Part shown: positions 17,259 through 25,356 of the stretch, in pieces | How the letters are laid out: every line of letters starts with the position of its first letter | How positions within the stretch are numbered: position 1 is the first letter of the stretch | Source of the DNA: Herbaspirillum aquaticum | GTDB lineage: Bacteria; Pseudomonadota; Gammaproteobacteria; Burkholderiales; Burkholderiaceae_D | Direction of reading: 5' to 3' | DNA length: 64,000 nt | Assembly: GCF_002213425.1 (NCBI RefSeq) | Contig: NZ_NJGV01000008.1 | Coordinates: 124,001 to 188,000, forward strand | Notes under the pieces: model-generated | Database searches by the model: none | What the model was told of the DNA's origin: nothing | The model's input: only the letters and a program-made list of their open reading frames with translations | Program-made: the position numbers and the translations under genes

Positions 17259-18467
17259 TTACGGACGAATCAGATTGCGCACAATGTGTTCGCCGATGGC
17301 CAGCGACGAAGTCGCTCCCGGTGAAGGGGCATTGCGGATGTGCGTGACGCGGCGGCTCTGGCGGATCACGAAGTCATCGACCAGGCGGCCATCACTTTCC
17401 ATCGCCTGCGCTCGGATGCCGCGCACTGCCGGCGTAACCGCCACATCGGCCAGCGACGGTACGTAGCGCGCAGCTTCGCGCACGAAGACCTTCTCGCTCA
17501 GCACGGTCTTGAGTTCGCGCAGCATGGCCGGCACGTTGCGTGCGCCAAATTTCCACAGCCCCGGATAGGTCAGCGCAGCGGCAATGTCGCGCAGGCTCGG
17601 ATCAGTACCGGTGTAGTTCTCGCGGCCCAGCGACAGGAAAGCATTGGGTCCGATGGTCATCTGGCCGTCGATGCGTTTGGTGAAATGCACACCCAAAAAG
17701 GGAAAGCGCGGATCGGGGACCGGGTAGATCAGGCCCTTGACGTGCGATTTGTATCGCTCGTCGATGACGTAGTACTGCCCGAAGAAGGGAACGATGCGCG
17801 GCGTGGCCGCATCGCCTGACTGCCGGGCCAGGCGATCCGATTGCAAGCCGCTGCAGGCGATGGCCGCATCAAACAGCTCCGGATGCACCTGTCCGCCCTG
17901 CAGTTCGACCTGTACCTGCTCGCCCCGCTCGTCGATGCGGCGCACCGCGGCATTGAGCACAATGGTGCCGCCGCGTTGCTCGATCTCCTGTGCCATGCAC
18001 TGTGCAATCTGTCCGTAGCTGACGATGGCCGTGCGCGGCGAATACAGCGCCCGCAGGCCGACGCAGTTGGGCTCGATCTCGCGCAGGCGGCCGGCATCGA
18101 TCATCTCCACATCCGGTACGCCATTGGCCACAGCCTTGCGGTGAATGGCTTCCAACCGTGGGAGTTCATCCGGGGTGAGCGCTACCACCACCTTGCCGCA
18201 TTCGTCATAGGGCAGGCCATTGTGCTGGCAATAGTCCTTGAGCAGGGCCACGCCGCGCCGACACAAGGTGGCCTTGAGCCCGCCCGGTTCATAGTAGAGG
18301 CCGGCATGCACCACGCCGGAATTGTGGCTGGACTGGTGCCGGGCGACGGCCGCCTCCTTCTCGAAGACGGTGACGTGGATATCCGGGCGGTCCAGCAACA
18401 GCTGGCGTGCGACGGCCAGTCCATTGATGCCGCCGCCGATGATGGCGTAACGCTGGGGTCTCTTCAT
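17259..18467 (-). CDS. lhgO: L-2-hydroxyglutarate dehydrogenase/oxidase (LhgO-like)
   Basis: The 402-residue FAD protein begins MKRPQRYAIIGGGINGLAVA, a Rossmann dinucleotide motif. It contains HQSSHNSGVVHAGLYYEPG, the FAD/active-site signature of LhgO (YgaF), and GVHFTKRIDGQMTIGPNA and MESDGRLVDDFVI. It oxidises L-2-hydroxyglutarate to 2-oxoglutarate, passing electrons to the quinone pool in E. coli. The frame is open to 18716, but the conserved start is ATG 18467; its ribosome site is weak. It leads an operon with the MHS transporter and is divergent from a LysR gene. Confidence 0.92.
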   Translation of the reverse strand: MKRPQRYAIIGGGINGLAVARQLLLDRPDIHVTVFEKEAAVARHQSSHNSGVVHAGLYYEPGGLKATLCRRGVALLKDYCQHNGLPYDECGKVVVALTPDELPRLEAIHRKAVANGVPDVEMIDAGRLREIEPNCVGLRALYSPRTAIVSYGQIAQCMAQEIEQRGGTIVLNAAVRRIDERGEQVQVELQGGQVHPELFDAAIACSGLQSDRLARQSGDAATPRIVPFFGQYYVIDERYKSHVKGLIYPVPDPRFPFLGVHFTKRIDGQMTIGPNAFLSLGRENYTGTDPSLRDIAAALTYPGLWKFGARNVPAMLRELKTVLSEKVFVREAARYVPSLADVAVTPAVRGIRAQAMESDGRLVDDFVIRQSRRVTHIRNAPSPGATSSLAIGEHIVRNLIRP

Positions 18468-18549
18468 GTTGTCGTTGTCGGTTGATCTGGTGCGGTCGAA
18501 AAACACAATCGCCGTGGCAAGATTCTTGGCCAGGATCTCTTCAATGAAA

Positions 18550-18588
18550 AGCGAAATTATCGCTAGAATGATGTTTCGATAAAGCGAA
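18550..18588. promoter_or_regulatory. Two inverted repeats, candidate LysR operators
   Basis: AGCGA-AATTA-TCGCT at 18550-18564 is a perfect inverted repeat with a 5-base spacer. TTCG-ATAAAG-CGAA lies at 18575-18588. Their centres are about 25 bases apart, just upstream of the LysR gene and between it and lhgO. This is the usual layout of recognition and activation sites for a LysR regulator; binding is inferred. Confidence 0.5.
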
Positions 18589-18605
18589 CAGGATGCCTGC
18601 CCGCC

Positions 18606-19523
18606 ATGACCCTGAAACAACTGGAAGCCTTCTACTGGGCCGCGACCTGCGCCAATTTCGCCATTGCCGCACAGCGCATCAATGTCTCCATTTCTTCGCT
18701 CTCCAAGCGCCTGCACGAACTGGAACAGTCACTGGGGGTGGTGCTGTTTGACCGCAGCGGCCATCGCGCCCTGCTCACCGATGCAGGGCGCCGGCTGATG
18801 CCGCAGGCGCTGGCGCTGCTCGACGGTGCCGCCGCCATCCGCAGTTCCTTTGGGGCCGGTAGCGTCCCGCACGGATTGGCCGGGCACTGCCGCTTCGGCG
18901 TTGGCGAACTCAGTGCCCTGACCTGGCTGGCCGGATTCGTGGCGCAGGCACGCAGCCTGCATCCGCAGCTGGTCATGGAGCCCTATGTGGATGTGGGCAG
19001 CGTCCTGCAGGAAAAGGTGGAAAGCGGCGAACTGGATTTCGCCATCGTGGCGGGACGCTCCTCGCGCCAGATGCTGCTGGCACAGGCAGTCTCGCAGGTT
19101 CCCTTCGTGTGGGCTTGCGCACCGGCCGTGCGCAAGCCGCGTACCGGCTTGGCCACGCTGTTGCGGCAGGGCTGCCCCATCATCGCCCTGCCGGCCTCGG
19201 CCGGCACCACGCGGCTCATCGATGACTGGCTGCTGGCGCAGGACATCGCCGGGGTGGAACGGCTGAGCTGCAACAACTGGGGCGCAGTGACCGGACTGCT
19301 GATGGCGGGAGTGGGCGTGGGCATGCTGCCACAGAGTTGGGCGCAGAAGCTGGTGGGGCAGAAGAAACTGGCCCTGCTGCGCGGGGATGTCCCGCTGGGG
19401 GCCATGACCTATTCATTCCATTGGCGGCGCGGAGATTCGCGCCCCCTGATCGAGCAGATGCATACCCTGGTGGCACGCTGCGCGGATTTCTCGGCCGACC
19501 TGCTGTTGCCGCTGGCGCGCTGA
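18606..19523 (+). CDS. LysR-family regulator, probable regulator of lhgO operon
   Basis: The 305-residue protein has an N-terminal helix-turn-helix (MTLKQLEAFYWAATCANFAIAA..., ISSLSKRLHELEQSLG) and a LysR substrate domain (FGVGELSALTWLAGF; MAGVGVGMLPQSW). It is divergent from lhgO and the MHS transporter gene, with two inverted repeats between the start codons, so it probably governs that operon in response to a small organic acid. The inducer is unknown. Its stop codon lies inside the first unit of an octamer tandem array. Confidence 0.88.
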   Translation: MTLKQLEAFYWAATCANFAIAAQRINVSISSLSKRLHELEQSLGVVLFDRSGHRALLTDAGRRLMPQALALLDGAAAIRSSFGAGSVPHGLAGHCRFGVGELSALTWLAGFVAQARSLHPQLVMEPYVDVGSVLQEKVESGELDFAIVAGRSSRQMLLAQAVSQVPFVWACAPAVRKPRTGLATLLRQGCPIIALPASAGTTRLIDDWLLAQDIAGVERLSCNNWGAVTGLLMAGVGVGMLPQSWAQKLVGQKKLALLRGDVPLGAMTYSFHWRRGDSRPLIEQMHTLVARCADFSADLLLPLAR

Positions 19524-19567
19524 TGTGCTGACGTGCTGACGTGCTGACGTGCTGACGCGCTGATGTG
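19520..19567. repeat. Tandem octamer array (CTGACGTG-type, 6 units)
   Basis: Six adjacent 8-bp units can be read: CTGATGTG, CTGACGTG three times, CTGACGCG and CTGATGTG. The array includes the TGA stop of the LysR gene and ends two bases before the stop of the convergent TetR gene, so it fills the whole space between them. As in the array at 11031, each unit has a TGA on the plus strand. Confidence 0.88.
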
Positions 19568-19569
19568 CC

Positions 19570-20211
19570 TCAGTCCAGCGTGCCGCGCGACACCAGCACC
19601 TGCTCCAGCGGCAGCATCGCCGGCGCCAGCGTGGCCGCCAGCCGCGCCGTGGACACGCCATCGCGCGCGCCCAGCGCCAGGCCATTGAGGAAGCTCGTAT
19701 AAAAATCCCCCAGGGCCGTCACATCGGCGTCGGCCCGGATCTCCCCTTCACGCTGCGCCTGCAGCAGGCGCGCGCGGATTTCGTTGCGGCGCTTGTGGCG
19801 GCGTTGCGAGAGTGCATCACTGTGCTGGCTGTTCTCGGGCGCACAGTTGATGGCAGAAATCACGACCATACACCCCTTTCCCGCCGGCAAGCCCGGCACC
19901 GTCGTCTTGCCCGAATACATGCGCACGCTGGCGCGCAGCATGGCTTGCAGGTCGGCGCGAATGCCCTTGCCGGCCTGCAACAGGCGCAACGGCTCGGCGC
20001 TGACGGTGCGCGAATAAACCTCCACGACTTCGCGAAAGAGCGCATCCTTGTCGCCGAAGGCCGCATAGAGGCTGGGCGCCTTCACCCCGATGGCCTCAGT
20101 CAGATCGGCCATGGTGGTGCCTTCATAGCCCTTGCTCCAGAACACCTGCATGGCCTGCTGCAGCGCCTGGTCGCGGTCGAAGCTGCGCGGGCGGCCTCGG
20201 GTCTTTATCAT
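19570..20211 (-). CDS. TetR-family transcriptional regulator
   Basis: The 213-residue protein has the TetR DNA-binding domain at residues about 8-55 (RSFDRDQALQQAMQVFWSKGYEGTTMADLTEAIGVKAPSLYAAFGDKDALF). A helical ligand domain follows; a CMVVISAINCAPE stretch is characteristic of the subgroup near AcrR/YxaF-like proteins. The partner is not evident, since the nearest other gene upstream is a stand-alone EF-G. A GC-capped palindrome lies 14 bases before the start and may be its own operator. It is convergent with the LysR gene. Confidence 0.87.
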   Translation of the reverse strand: MIKTRGRPRSFDRDQALQQAMQVFWSKGYEGTTMADLTEAIGVKAPSLYAAFGDKDALFREVVEVYSRTVSAEPLRLLQAGKGIRADLQAMLRASVRMYSGKTTVPGLPAGKGCMVVISAINCAPENSQHSDALSQRRHKRRNEIRARLLQAQREGEIRADADVTALGDFYTSFLNGLALGARDGVSTARLAATLAPAMLPLEQVLVSRGTLD

Positions 20212-20224
20212 CGGTATCCTTTGC

Positions 20225-20237
20225 GGGGTATTACCCC
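20225..20237. promoter_or_regulatory. Palindrome upstream of TetR gene, candidate operator
   Basis: GGGGTATTACCCC is a perfect 13-base palindrome with a T centre, and GGCGGTAATGG, a partial repeat of its arm, follows. Its position just before the TetR start suits autoregulation. It could also touch the divergent EF-G promoter, whose -35 lies 70 bases away. Confidence 0.5.
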
Positions 20238-20306
20238 TGGCGGTAATGGTGTTGCCAGGCAGTGTAGTTTATTTTAATCAGCGTTACAAAAATAATTCAC
20301 CAGCCC

Positions 20307-20335
20307 TTGAAGTTTGGCCCGGACATTCCTATTAT
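20307..20335 (+). promoter_or_regulatory. Sigma-70-type promoter of the EF-G gene
   Basis: TTGAAG (20307-20312) and TATTAT (20330-20335) are separated by 17 bases. The start would be near 20343, leaving a leader of about 115 bases. A 9-bp hairpin with one G-U pair (GCTCGTTAC / GTAGCGAGC) spans 20341-20370 at the very start of that leader. Confidence 0.6.
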
Positions 20336-20456
20336 CTAATGCTCGTTACGTAAATAAAGGTGTAGCGAGCAATATCTGTCATCCGATCCATTTACATTCA
20401 ACGCTTGAACCCATACTGAACCAAGCATTTGACGGCACCCATCGAAAGGACATGCC

Positions 20457-22562
20457 ATGAGCCGCAAGACCCGAATAGAAAACTACCGCAACATCGGTAT
20501 CAGCGCGCATATCGACGCGGGCAAGACCACGACCACCGAGCGCATTCTTTTTTATACGGGTGTGAACCACAAGATCGGTGAAGTGCATAACGGTGCGGCC
20601 ACCATGGACTGGATGGAGCAGGAGCAGGAACGCGGCATCACCATTACCTCGGCGGCCACCACGGCCTTCTGGAAGGGCATGGCCGGCAATTACCCCGAGC
20701 ATCGCATCAACATCATCGACACCCCGGGCCACGTGGACTTCACCATCGAGGTGGAACGCTCCATGCGCGTGCTTGATGGCGCGGTCATGGTGTACGACTC
20801 GGTGGGTGGCGTGCAGCCGCAGTCCGAGACCGTCTGGCGCCAGGCCAACAAGTACAAGGTGCCGCGCATTGCCTTCGTCAACAAGATGGACCGCATCGGT
20901 GCGGATTTCTTCCGCGTGCAGAAGCAGATCGAGGAGCGCCTCAAAGGCAAAGCCGTCCCCATCCAGATTCCGGTGGGCGCGGAGGACCATTTCTCGGGTG
21001 TGATCGACTTGGTCAAGATGAAGGCCATCATCTGGGACGAAGCCAGCCAGGGCGTGCTGTTCAAGTATGAAGACATCCCGCTGGAGCTGGAGGACACCGC
21101 ACGCCACTGGCGCGACCTGATGGTCGAGCAGGCTGCCGAGGCCAATGAGGAACTGCTGGAGAAATATCTCTCCGGCAATCCCCTGACCGAAGACGACATC
21201 AAGCGCGGCCTGCGCCTGCGCACGGTGGCCAACGAGATCGTGCCGATGCTGGCCGGCAGCGCCTTCAAGAACAAGGGCGTGCAGGCCATGCTGGATGCGG
21301 TGATCGATTACCTGCCCTCGCCCGTGGACGTGCCCGCCATTGCCGGACATGCCGAGGACGACAGCGAGATCGAGCGCCATCCTTCGGACGAGGAACCGTT
21401 CTCGGCGCTGGCCTTCAAGATCATGACCGATCCCTTCGTGGGGCAGCTGACCTTTTTCCGCGTGTATTCCGGCATCGTCAATTCGGGCGACACGGTCTAC
21501 AACCCGGTCAAGGGCAAGAAGGAACGCCTGGGCCGCATCCTGCAGATGCACGCCAACGAGCGCAAGGAAATCAAGGAGGTGTTCGCGGGCGATATCGCGG
21601 CCGCCGTGGGCCTGAAGGATGTGACGACCGGTGACACGCTGTCGGATCCGGAACATCCCATCATCCTGGAACGCATGATCTTCCCTGAGCCCGTGATCTC
21701 GCAGGCGGTGGAACCGAAGACCAAGGCCGACCAGGAAAAGATGGGCATCGCCTTGAATCGCCTGGCGCAGGAGGATCCGTCCTTCCGCGTGCATACCGAT
21801 GAGGAATCGGGCCAGACCATCATGTCGGGCATGGGCGAGCTGCACCTGGAAATCCTGGTGGACCGGATGAAGCGCGAATTCAACGTCGAGGCCACGGTGG
21901 GCAAGCCGCAGGTGGCTTACCGCGAAGCGATCCGCAAGGGCGTGGAGGATGTGGAAGGCAAGTTCGTCAAGCAGTCCGGTGGACGTGGGCAGTACGGCCA
22001 CGTGGTGATCAAGCTGGAGCCGCAGCCGGCCGGCAAGGGCTATGAATTCGTCGATGCCATCAAGGGTGGCGTGGTCCCGCGCGAGTTCATCCCGGCGGTC
22101 GACAAGGGTATCCAGGAGTCGCTGAAGGCGGGCGTGCTGGCCGGCTACCCGGTGGTTGACGTGAAGGCTACGCTGACCTTCGGTTCGTACCACGATGTGG
22201 ACTCCAACGAAAACGCCTTCCGCATGGCCGGCTCCATGGCCTTCAAGGAAGCGATGAAGCGTGCAGGTCCGATGCTGCTGGAACCGATGATGCAGGTCGA
22301 GGTGGAAACGCCCGAGGAATTCATGGGCAACGTGATGGGCGACCTGTCCTCACGGCGCGGGATGGTGCAGGGCATGGAAGACATGGTGGGCGGCGGCAAG
22401 CTGGTGCGTGCTGAAGTCCCGCTGTCGGAAATGTTCGGCTACTCGACCACGCTGCGCTCGCTCTCGCAAGGGCGCGCGACTTACTCGATGGAGTTCAAGC
22501 ACTATGCCGAGGCGCCAAGGCAGGTGGTCGAGCAGTTGTCGGGGAGCAAGGGCAAGGGTTGA
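20457..22562 (+). CDS. fusA: Elongation factor G, stand-alone copy
   Basis: The 701-residue protein is complete, with the GTPase motifs [12 protein letters not shown] (G1), [10 protein letters not shown] (G2), DTPGHVDF (G3) and NKMDR (G4). EF-G domains II-V follow, including [14 protein letters not shown] (domain IV) and [13 protein letters not shown] (domain V). It drives translocation on the ribosome. It is not in a str operon (no rpsL, rpsG or tuf nearby), so it is probably a second fusA paralogue, as several betaproteobacteria carry. It has its own promoter and terminator and is monocistronic. Confidence 0.93.
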   Translation: MSRKTRIENYRNIGISAHIDAGKTTTTERILFYTGVNHKIGEVHNGAATMDWMEQEQERGITITSAATTAFWKGMAGNYPEHRINIIDTPGHVDFTIEVERSMRVLDGAVMVYDSVGGVQPQSETVWRQANKYKVPRIAFVNKMDRIGADFFRVQKQIEERLKGKAVPIQIPVGAEDHFSGVIDLVKMKAIIWDEASQGVLFKYEDIPLELEDTARHWRDLMVEQAAEANEELLEKYLSGNPLTEDDIKRGLRLRTVANEIVPMLAGSAFKNKGVQAMLDAVIDYLPSPVDVPAIAGHAEDDSEIERHPSDEEPFSALAFKIMTDPFVGQLTFFRVYSGIVNSGDTVYNPVKGKKERLGRILQMHANERKEIKEVFAGDIAAAVGLKDVTTGDTLSDPEHPIILERMIFPEPVISQAVEPKTKADQEKMGIALNRLAQEDPSFRVHTDEESGQTIMSGMGELHLEILVDRMKREFNVEATVGKPQVAYREAIRKGVEDVEGKFVKQSGGRGQYGHVVIKLEPQPAGKGYEFVDAIKGGVVPREFIPAVDKGIQESLKAGVLAGYPVVDVKATLTFGSYHDVDSNENAFRMAGSMAFKEAMKRAGPMLLEPMMQVEVETPEEFMGNVMGDLSSRRGMVQGMEDMVGGGKLVRAEVPLSEMFGYSTTLRSLSQGRATYSMEFKHYAEAPRQVVEQLSGSKGKG

Positions 22563-22570
22563 TTGGACTT

Positions 22571-22593
22571 GCTGGCTGCTGGCTGCTGGCTGC
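22571..22593 (+). repeat. Short heptamer tandem repeat after the EF-G gene
   Basis: GCTGGCT is repeated three times followed by GC, starting nine bases after the EF-G stop codon and ending before the terminator stem. It is short and may be incidental. Confidence 0.7.
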
Positions 22594-22599
22594 ATGAAG

Positions 22600-22634
22600 A
22601 AGCCGATGCATCTTGGGGTGCATCGGCTTTTTTC
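22600..22634 (+). terminator. Rho-independent terminator of the EF-G gene
   Basis: An 11-bp stem, AAGCCGATGCA / TGCATCGGCTT, with an 8-base loop is followed by TTTTCTTATT. Confidence 0.9.
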
Positions 22635-22664
22635 TTATTGCAGATGACGCAGAAAAGAACGTGC

Positions 22665-22701
22665 AAAAAAAAAAACGCCCCATTCTTTCGAATGAGGCGT
22701 T
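22665..22701 (-). terminator. Rho-independent terminator of tRNA-Asp
   Basis: Read on the minus strand, a 12-bp stem (AACGCCTCATTC / GAATGGGGCGTT, one G-U pair) closes a GAAA tetraloop and is followed by about ten T's. It starts six bases after the tRNA 3' end. Confidence 0.9.
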
Positions 22702-22706
22702 TTATT

Positions 22707-22783
22707 TGGCGGAGCGGACGGGGCTCGAACCCGCGACCCCCGGCGTGACAGGCCGGTATTCTAACCAACTGAACTACCACTCC
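22707..22783 (-). tRNA. tRNA-Asp (anticodon GTC), CCA encoded
   Basis: The 77-base cloverleaf can be folded completely: acceptor GGAGTGG / CCGCTCC with one U-G pair, D arm with AGTTGGTTA, anticodon stem CCGGC / GCCGG around the loop CTGTCAC (anticodon GTC), T arm GCGGG-TTCGAGC-CCCGT, then G-CCA. It reads aspartate codons. A TATAAT -10 element lies about 41 bases upstream (22824-22829) and a strong terminator follows. Confidence 0.97.
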
Positions 22784-22823
22784 TAAAACCGTTTCAGCTG
22801 TCGTTGCTTGCTGAAAGATCGCT

Positions 22824-22829
22824 ATTATA
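22824..22829 (-). promoter_or_regulatory. -10 element of the tRNA-Asp promoter
   Basis: The minus strand reads TATAAT. A weak -35 candidate, TGGCGT, lies 17 bases further upstream. No discriminator GC motif of a stringent promoter is obvious. Confidence 0.5.
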
Positions 22830-22894
22830 GGAGAGGTTTTTTAAAAACGCCAGCCCTTTTTTTAAATAATTGCGAAATATTTTACGGGCCGGCA

Positions 22895-23488
22895 TCAAGC
22901 CTTGAACTTGCCCTCAAACGCCAGCTTGGACAGCGGCTCACGCGGGCTCGGCACCTCACGTGCCTGCAGGCCTTCCGGCAGGATGGACTTGTCACCCAGC
23001 TTGCCCACCACCACCATCGCCTCCACCGAGAACTCGGCCGGAACGTTCAGCTCGGTACGTGCCTTTTCCTTGTCGAAACCGGCCATGCCGTGCGCATGCC
23101 AGCCGGACAACGACGCCTGCAGCGCCAGATAGCCCCAGGCCGAACCGGTGTCGAAGGAATGAGTCGGGGCAGGCACGGCCTCAGTCGCACCCGGCGGCAC
23201 CATCACGGTACGCGACAGCACCACGATCAGGGCCGAGGCATTGGCGCACCAGGAACGGTTGAATTCATTCAACAGGCCCAGCAGGCTGTCCCAGGCGGGC
23301 GTGCCACGGCGTGCATAGACGAAGCGCCAGGGCTGGGCGTTGTAAGCCGACGGTGCCCAGCGGGCAGCTTCGAGGAAGGTCAGGACGGTTTCTTCGGAGA
23401 TCTCGGCACCGTTGTAGGCGCGCGGGGACCAGCGGTTCAGGAATTGCGGATCGATGGGATAGTCGGCGTTGCGCGGATTGGCGGACAT
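22895..23488 (-). CDS. Nitroreductase-family flavoprotein
   Basis: The 197-residue protein opens with NRWSPRAYNGAEISEETVLTFLEAARWAPSAYNAQPWRFVYA, the FMN-binding signature of the nitroreductase family. It ends with MVVVGKLGDKSILPEGLQARE. Family members are FMN-dependent homodimers that reduce nitro compounds, quinones or similar using NAD(P)H. The physiological substrate is not evident. It is a single-gene unit between tRNA-Asp and mnmE. Confidence 0.9.
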   Translation of the reverse strand: MSANPRNADYPIDPQFLNRWSPRAYNGAEISEETVLTFLEAARWAPSAYNAQPWRFVYARRGTPAWDSLLGLLNEFNRSWCANASALIVVLSRTVMVPPGATEAVPAPTHSFDTGSAWGYLALQASLSGWHAHGMAGFDKEKARTELNVPAEFSVEAMVVVGKLGDKSILPEGLQAREVPSPREPLSKLAFEGKFKA

Positions 23489-23801
23489 GCTCTTTTCCTA
23501 TGGTGATGAGGGTGGATGAATTCAGGCAGCAGGCATCTTAGCAGCGCAGCACCTTTCCTGCAGAGCCAGCCACGCGGCCATAAAAAAACCCGCGCACCTT
23601 GCGGCGGCGGGTTAAATCCAATTCTCAGGGGTGATGAATTGGAGGGGGAGGAACTTCAGAATAACGATGGCCCTCGCGCGCCTCCAACGTTTTTACACGC
23701 TGTAACATCCGTTGCAATTGTGCAGTGGACTGTGGGGAAACTGTCAGGAATGGTGTTTCCCCTGTCATCCATGGCAGTCGCGGCTTTGCGCCGCCCCCGG
23801 C
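23489..23801. other. Intergenic region between the nitroreductase gene and mnmE
   Basis: These 313 bases hold no convincing gene. They contain the probable mnmE terminator (23582-23613) and an inverted repeat CCAATTC / GAATTGG with an 11-base spacer at 23618-23642. Because the terminator lies nearly 190 bases after the mnmE stop, the message would have a long structured 3' tail. Confidence 0.5.
23582..23613 (-). terminator. Rho-independent terminator downstream of mnmE
   Basis: On the minus strand AACCCGC / GCGGGTT forms a 7-bp stem with a 13-base loop and is followed by seven T's. Confidence 0.7.
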
Positions 23802-25202
23802 TCATTTCCCGATACAGAACCGCGAAAAGATCACCCCCAGCAAATCATCCGGCGTGAACTTGCCCGTGATGCTGGACAAGCGTTCCTGCGCCAATCGAAG
23901 CTCCTCCGCAAACAGATCCAGCGCATGTTCGCCGGCCTCATTGTCCAGCGCCGCGTGCGCCGCTGCATGGGCCAGATGCTCATCGGCCGCCTTGAGCGCC
24001 AGCAAATGCCGCTCGCGCGCGAGATAACGCGATTCCACCGTCTGCTGCCAGCCGGCAATGCGCAGCAGTTCCGCACGCAGCAGGTCCACGCCCTGCCCCT
24101 CGGCGGCCGACAGATAGACGTGCGTGGCGTCGGGCATCGGATCGACGGCCGGCTTGTGGCCCGAACGGTCGATCTTGTTCCAGATGCGGATGATGGGCAC
24201 ACCCTCGGGGAAGCGCGCGGTGATCTTTTCATCTTCCAGCGTCGGGCCACGGTCCGCATCCAGCATGTGCAGGATCACGTCCGCCTTGGCCACCTCGGCC
24301 CAAGTGCGCTCGATGCCGATGCGCTCGACCTCGTCCGGGCCGCTGCCATCTTCGCCCGCCTCGCGAATGCCGGCCGTATCGATGATGTTGAGCGGCATGC
24401 CTTCAATCTGTATCGTCTGCGTCACCTTGTCGCGGGTGGTGCCGGCGATCGGCGTGACGATGGCCACATCCGATCCGGCCAGCACGTTCAACAGCGAAGA
24501 CTTGCCCACGTTGGGCTTGCCAGCCAGTACCGCATTGAGGCCATCACGCAGCAAGGCCCCTTGCGCGGCATGCTTGAACACCTCTTCCAGCGTGCTGCGG
24601 ATGGTGGCCAGCTGGCCGCGTGCGTCGCTCTGCTTGAGGAAGTCGATTTCTTCCTCGGGGAAGTCCAGCGTCGCTTCCACCAGCATGCGCAGGCGCGTGA
24701 CCTGGTCCACCAGCTCGTGGATCACCTTGGAGAAGGCCCCCGAGAGCGATTCAGAAGCCGACTTGGCCGCCGCTTCGGTGGTGGCCTCGATCAGGTCGGC
24801 CACGGCCTCGGCCTGGGCCAGGTCGATCTTGTCATTGAGGAAGGCGCGCTGGGTGAATTCACCCGGCTCGGCCAGGCGCAGGCCGATCTCGTTGCCCGCC
24901 TGCACGCAGCGCGCCAGCAGCATCTGCATCACCACCGGGCCACCGTGGCCCTGCAGTTCGAGCACGTCCTCGCCGGTATAGGAATGCGGCGCCGGGAAGT
25001 GGATCGCCAGGCCCTGGTCGATCGGGCTGCCATCCTCGTTGAGGAAGGGCAGGTAGGTGGCGTGACGCGGTGCCAGGCTGTCGCGGCCGCAGACGGCGCG
25101 GATCACCGGGGCCAGGTTTTTGCCTGAGATGCGGACCACGCCAATGCCCCCGCGTCCGGGTGCAGTGGCGATGGCGGCAATGGGAGAAGAATCGAAAGTC
25201 AT
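23802..25202 (-). CDS. mnmE: tRNA modification GTPase MnmE (TrmE)
   Basis: The 466-residue protein starts with the tetrahydrofolate-binding domain ([36 protein letters not shown]). A helical domain follows with an inserted Ras-like G domain: [13 protein letters not shown] (G1), the TTRDKV loop, DTAGIRE (G3) and NKID (G4). It ends with the C-terminal FCIGK motif bearing the essential Cys. With MnmG it makes the cmnm5/nm5 modification at wobble U34. The frame is open to 25274, but [18 protein letters not shown] at 25202 is the family start. A terminator separates it from yidC, so it has its own promoter. Confidence 0.96.
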   Translation of the reverse strand: MTFDSSPIAAIATAPGRGGIGVVRISGKNLAPVIRAVCGRDSLAPRHATYLPFLNEDGSPIDQGLAIHFPAPHSYTGEDVLELQGHGGPVVMQMLLARCVQAGNEIGLRLAEPGEFTQRAFLNDKIDLAQAEAVADLIEATTEAAAKSASESLSGAFSKVIHELVDQVTRLRMLVEATLDFPEEEIDFLKQSDARGQLATIRSTLEEVFKHAAQGALLRDGLNAVLAGKPNVGKSSLLNVLAGSDVAIVTPIAGTTRDKVTQTIQIEGMPLNIIDTAGIREAGEDGSGPDEVERIGIERTWAEVAKADVILHMLDADRGPTLEDEKITARFPEGVPIIRIWNKIDRSGHKPAVDPMPDATHVYLSAAEGQGVDLLRAELLRIAGWQQTVESRYLARERHLLALKAADEHLAHAAAHAALDNEAGEHALDLFAEELRLAQERLSSITGKFTPDDLLGVIFSRFCIGK

Positions 25203-25305
25203 CTGCGAATACTTGTTGTTGTGTTGAGGTGAGCCCGCCGCTGCATCCCCCTCGGAGCAACAGCGTAAAGCCATGTTAACCCTGCTTGCGTTCTACGACC
25301 GAAAA

Positions 25306-25330
25306 AAAACCCGTGGATTCCACGGGTTTT
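25306..25330 (-). terminator. Terminator of the rpmH-rnpA-yidD-yidC operon
   Basis: A perfect 11-bp stem, AAAACCCGTGG / CCACGGGTTTT, closes a 3-base loop and is followed on the minus strand by T's. It lies 27 bases after the yidC stop and ends the operon before mnmE. Confidence 0.9.
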
Positions 25331-25356
25331 TCCTTTGATGGCCTGCAAGAACCGGA

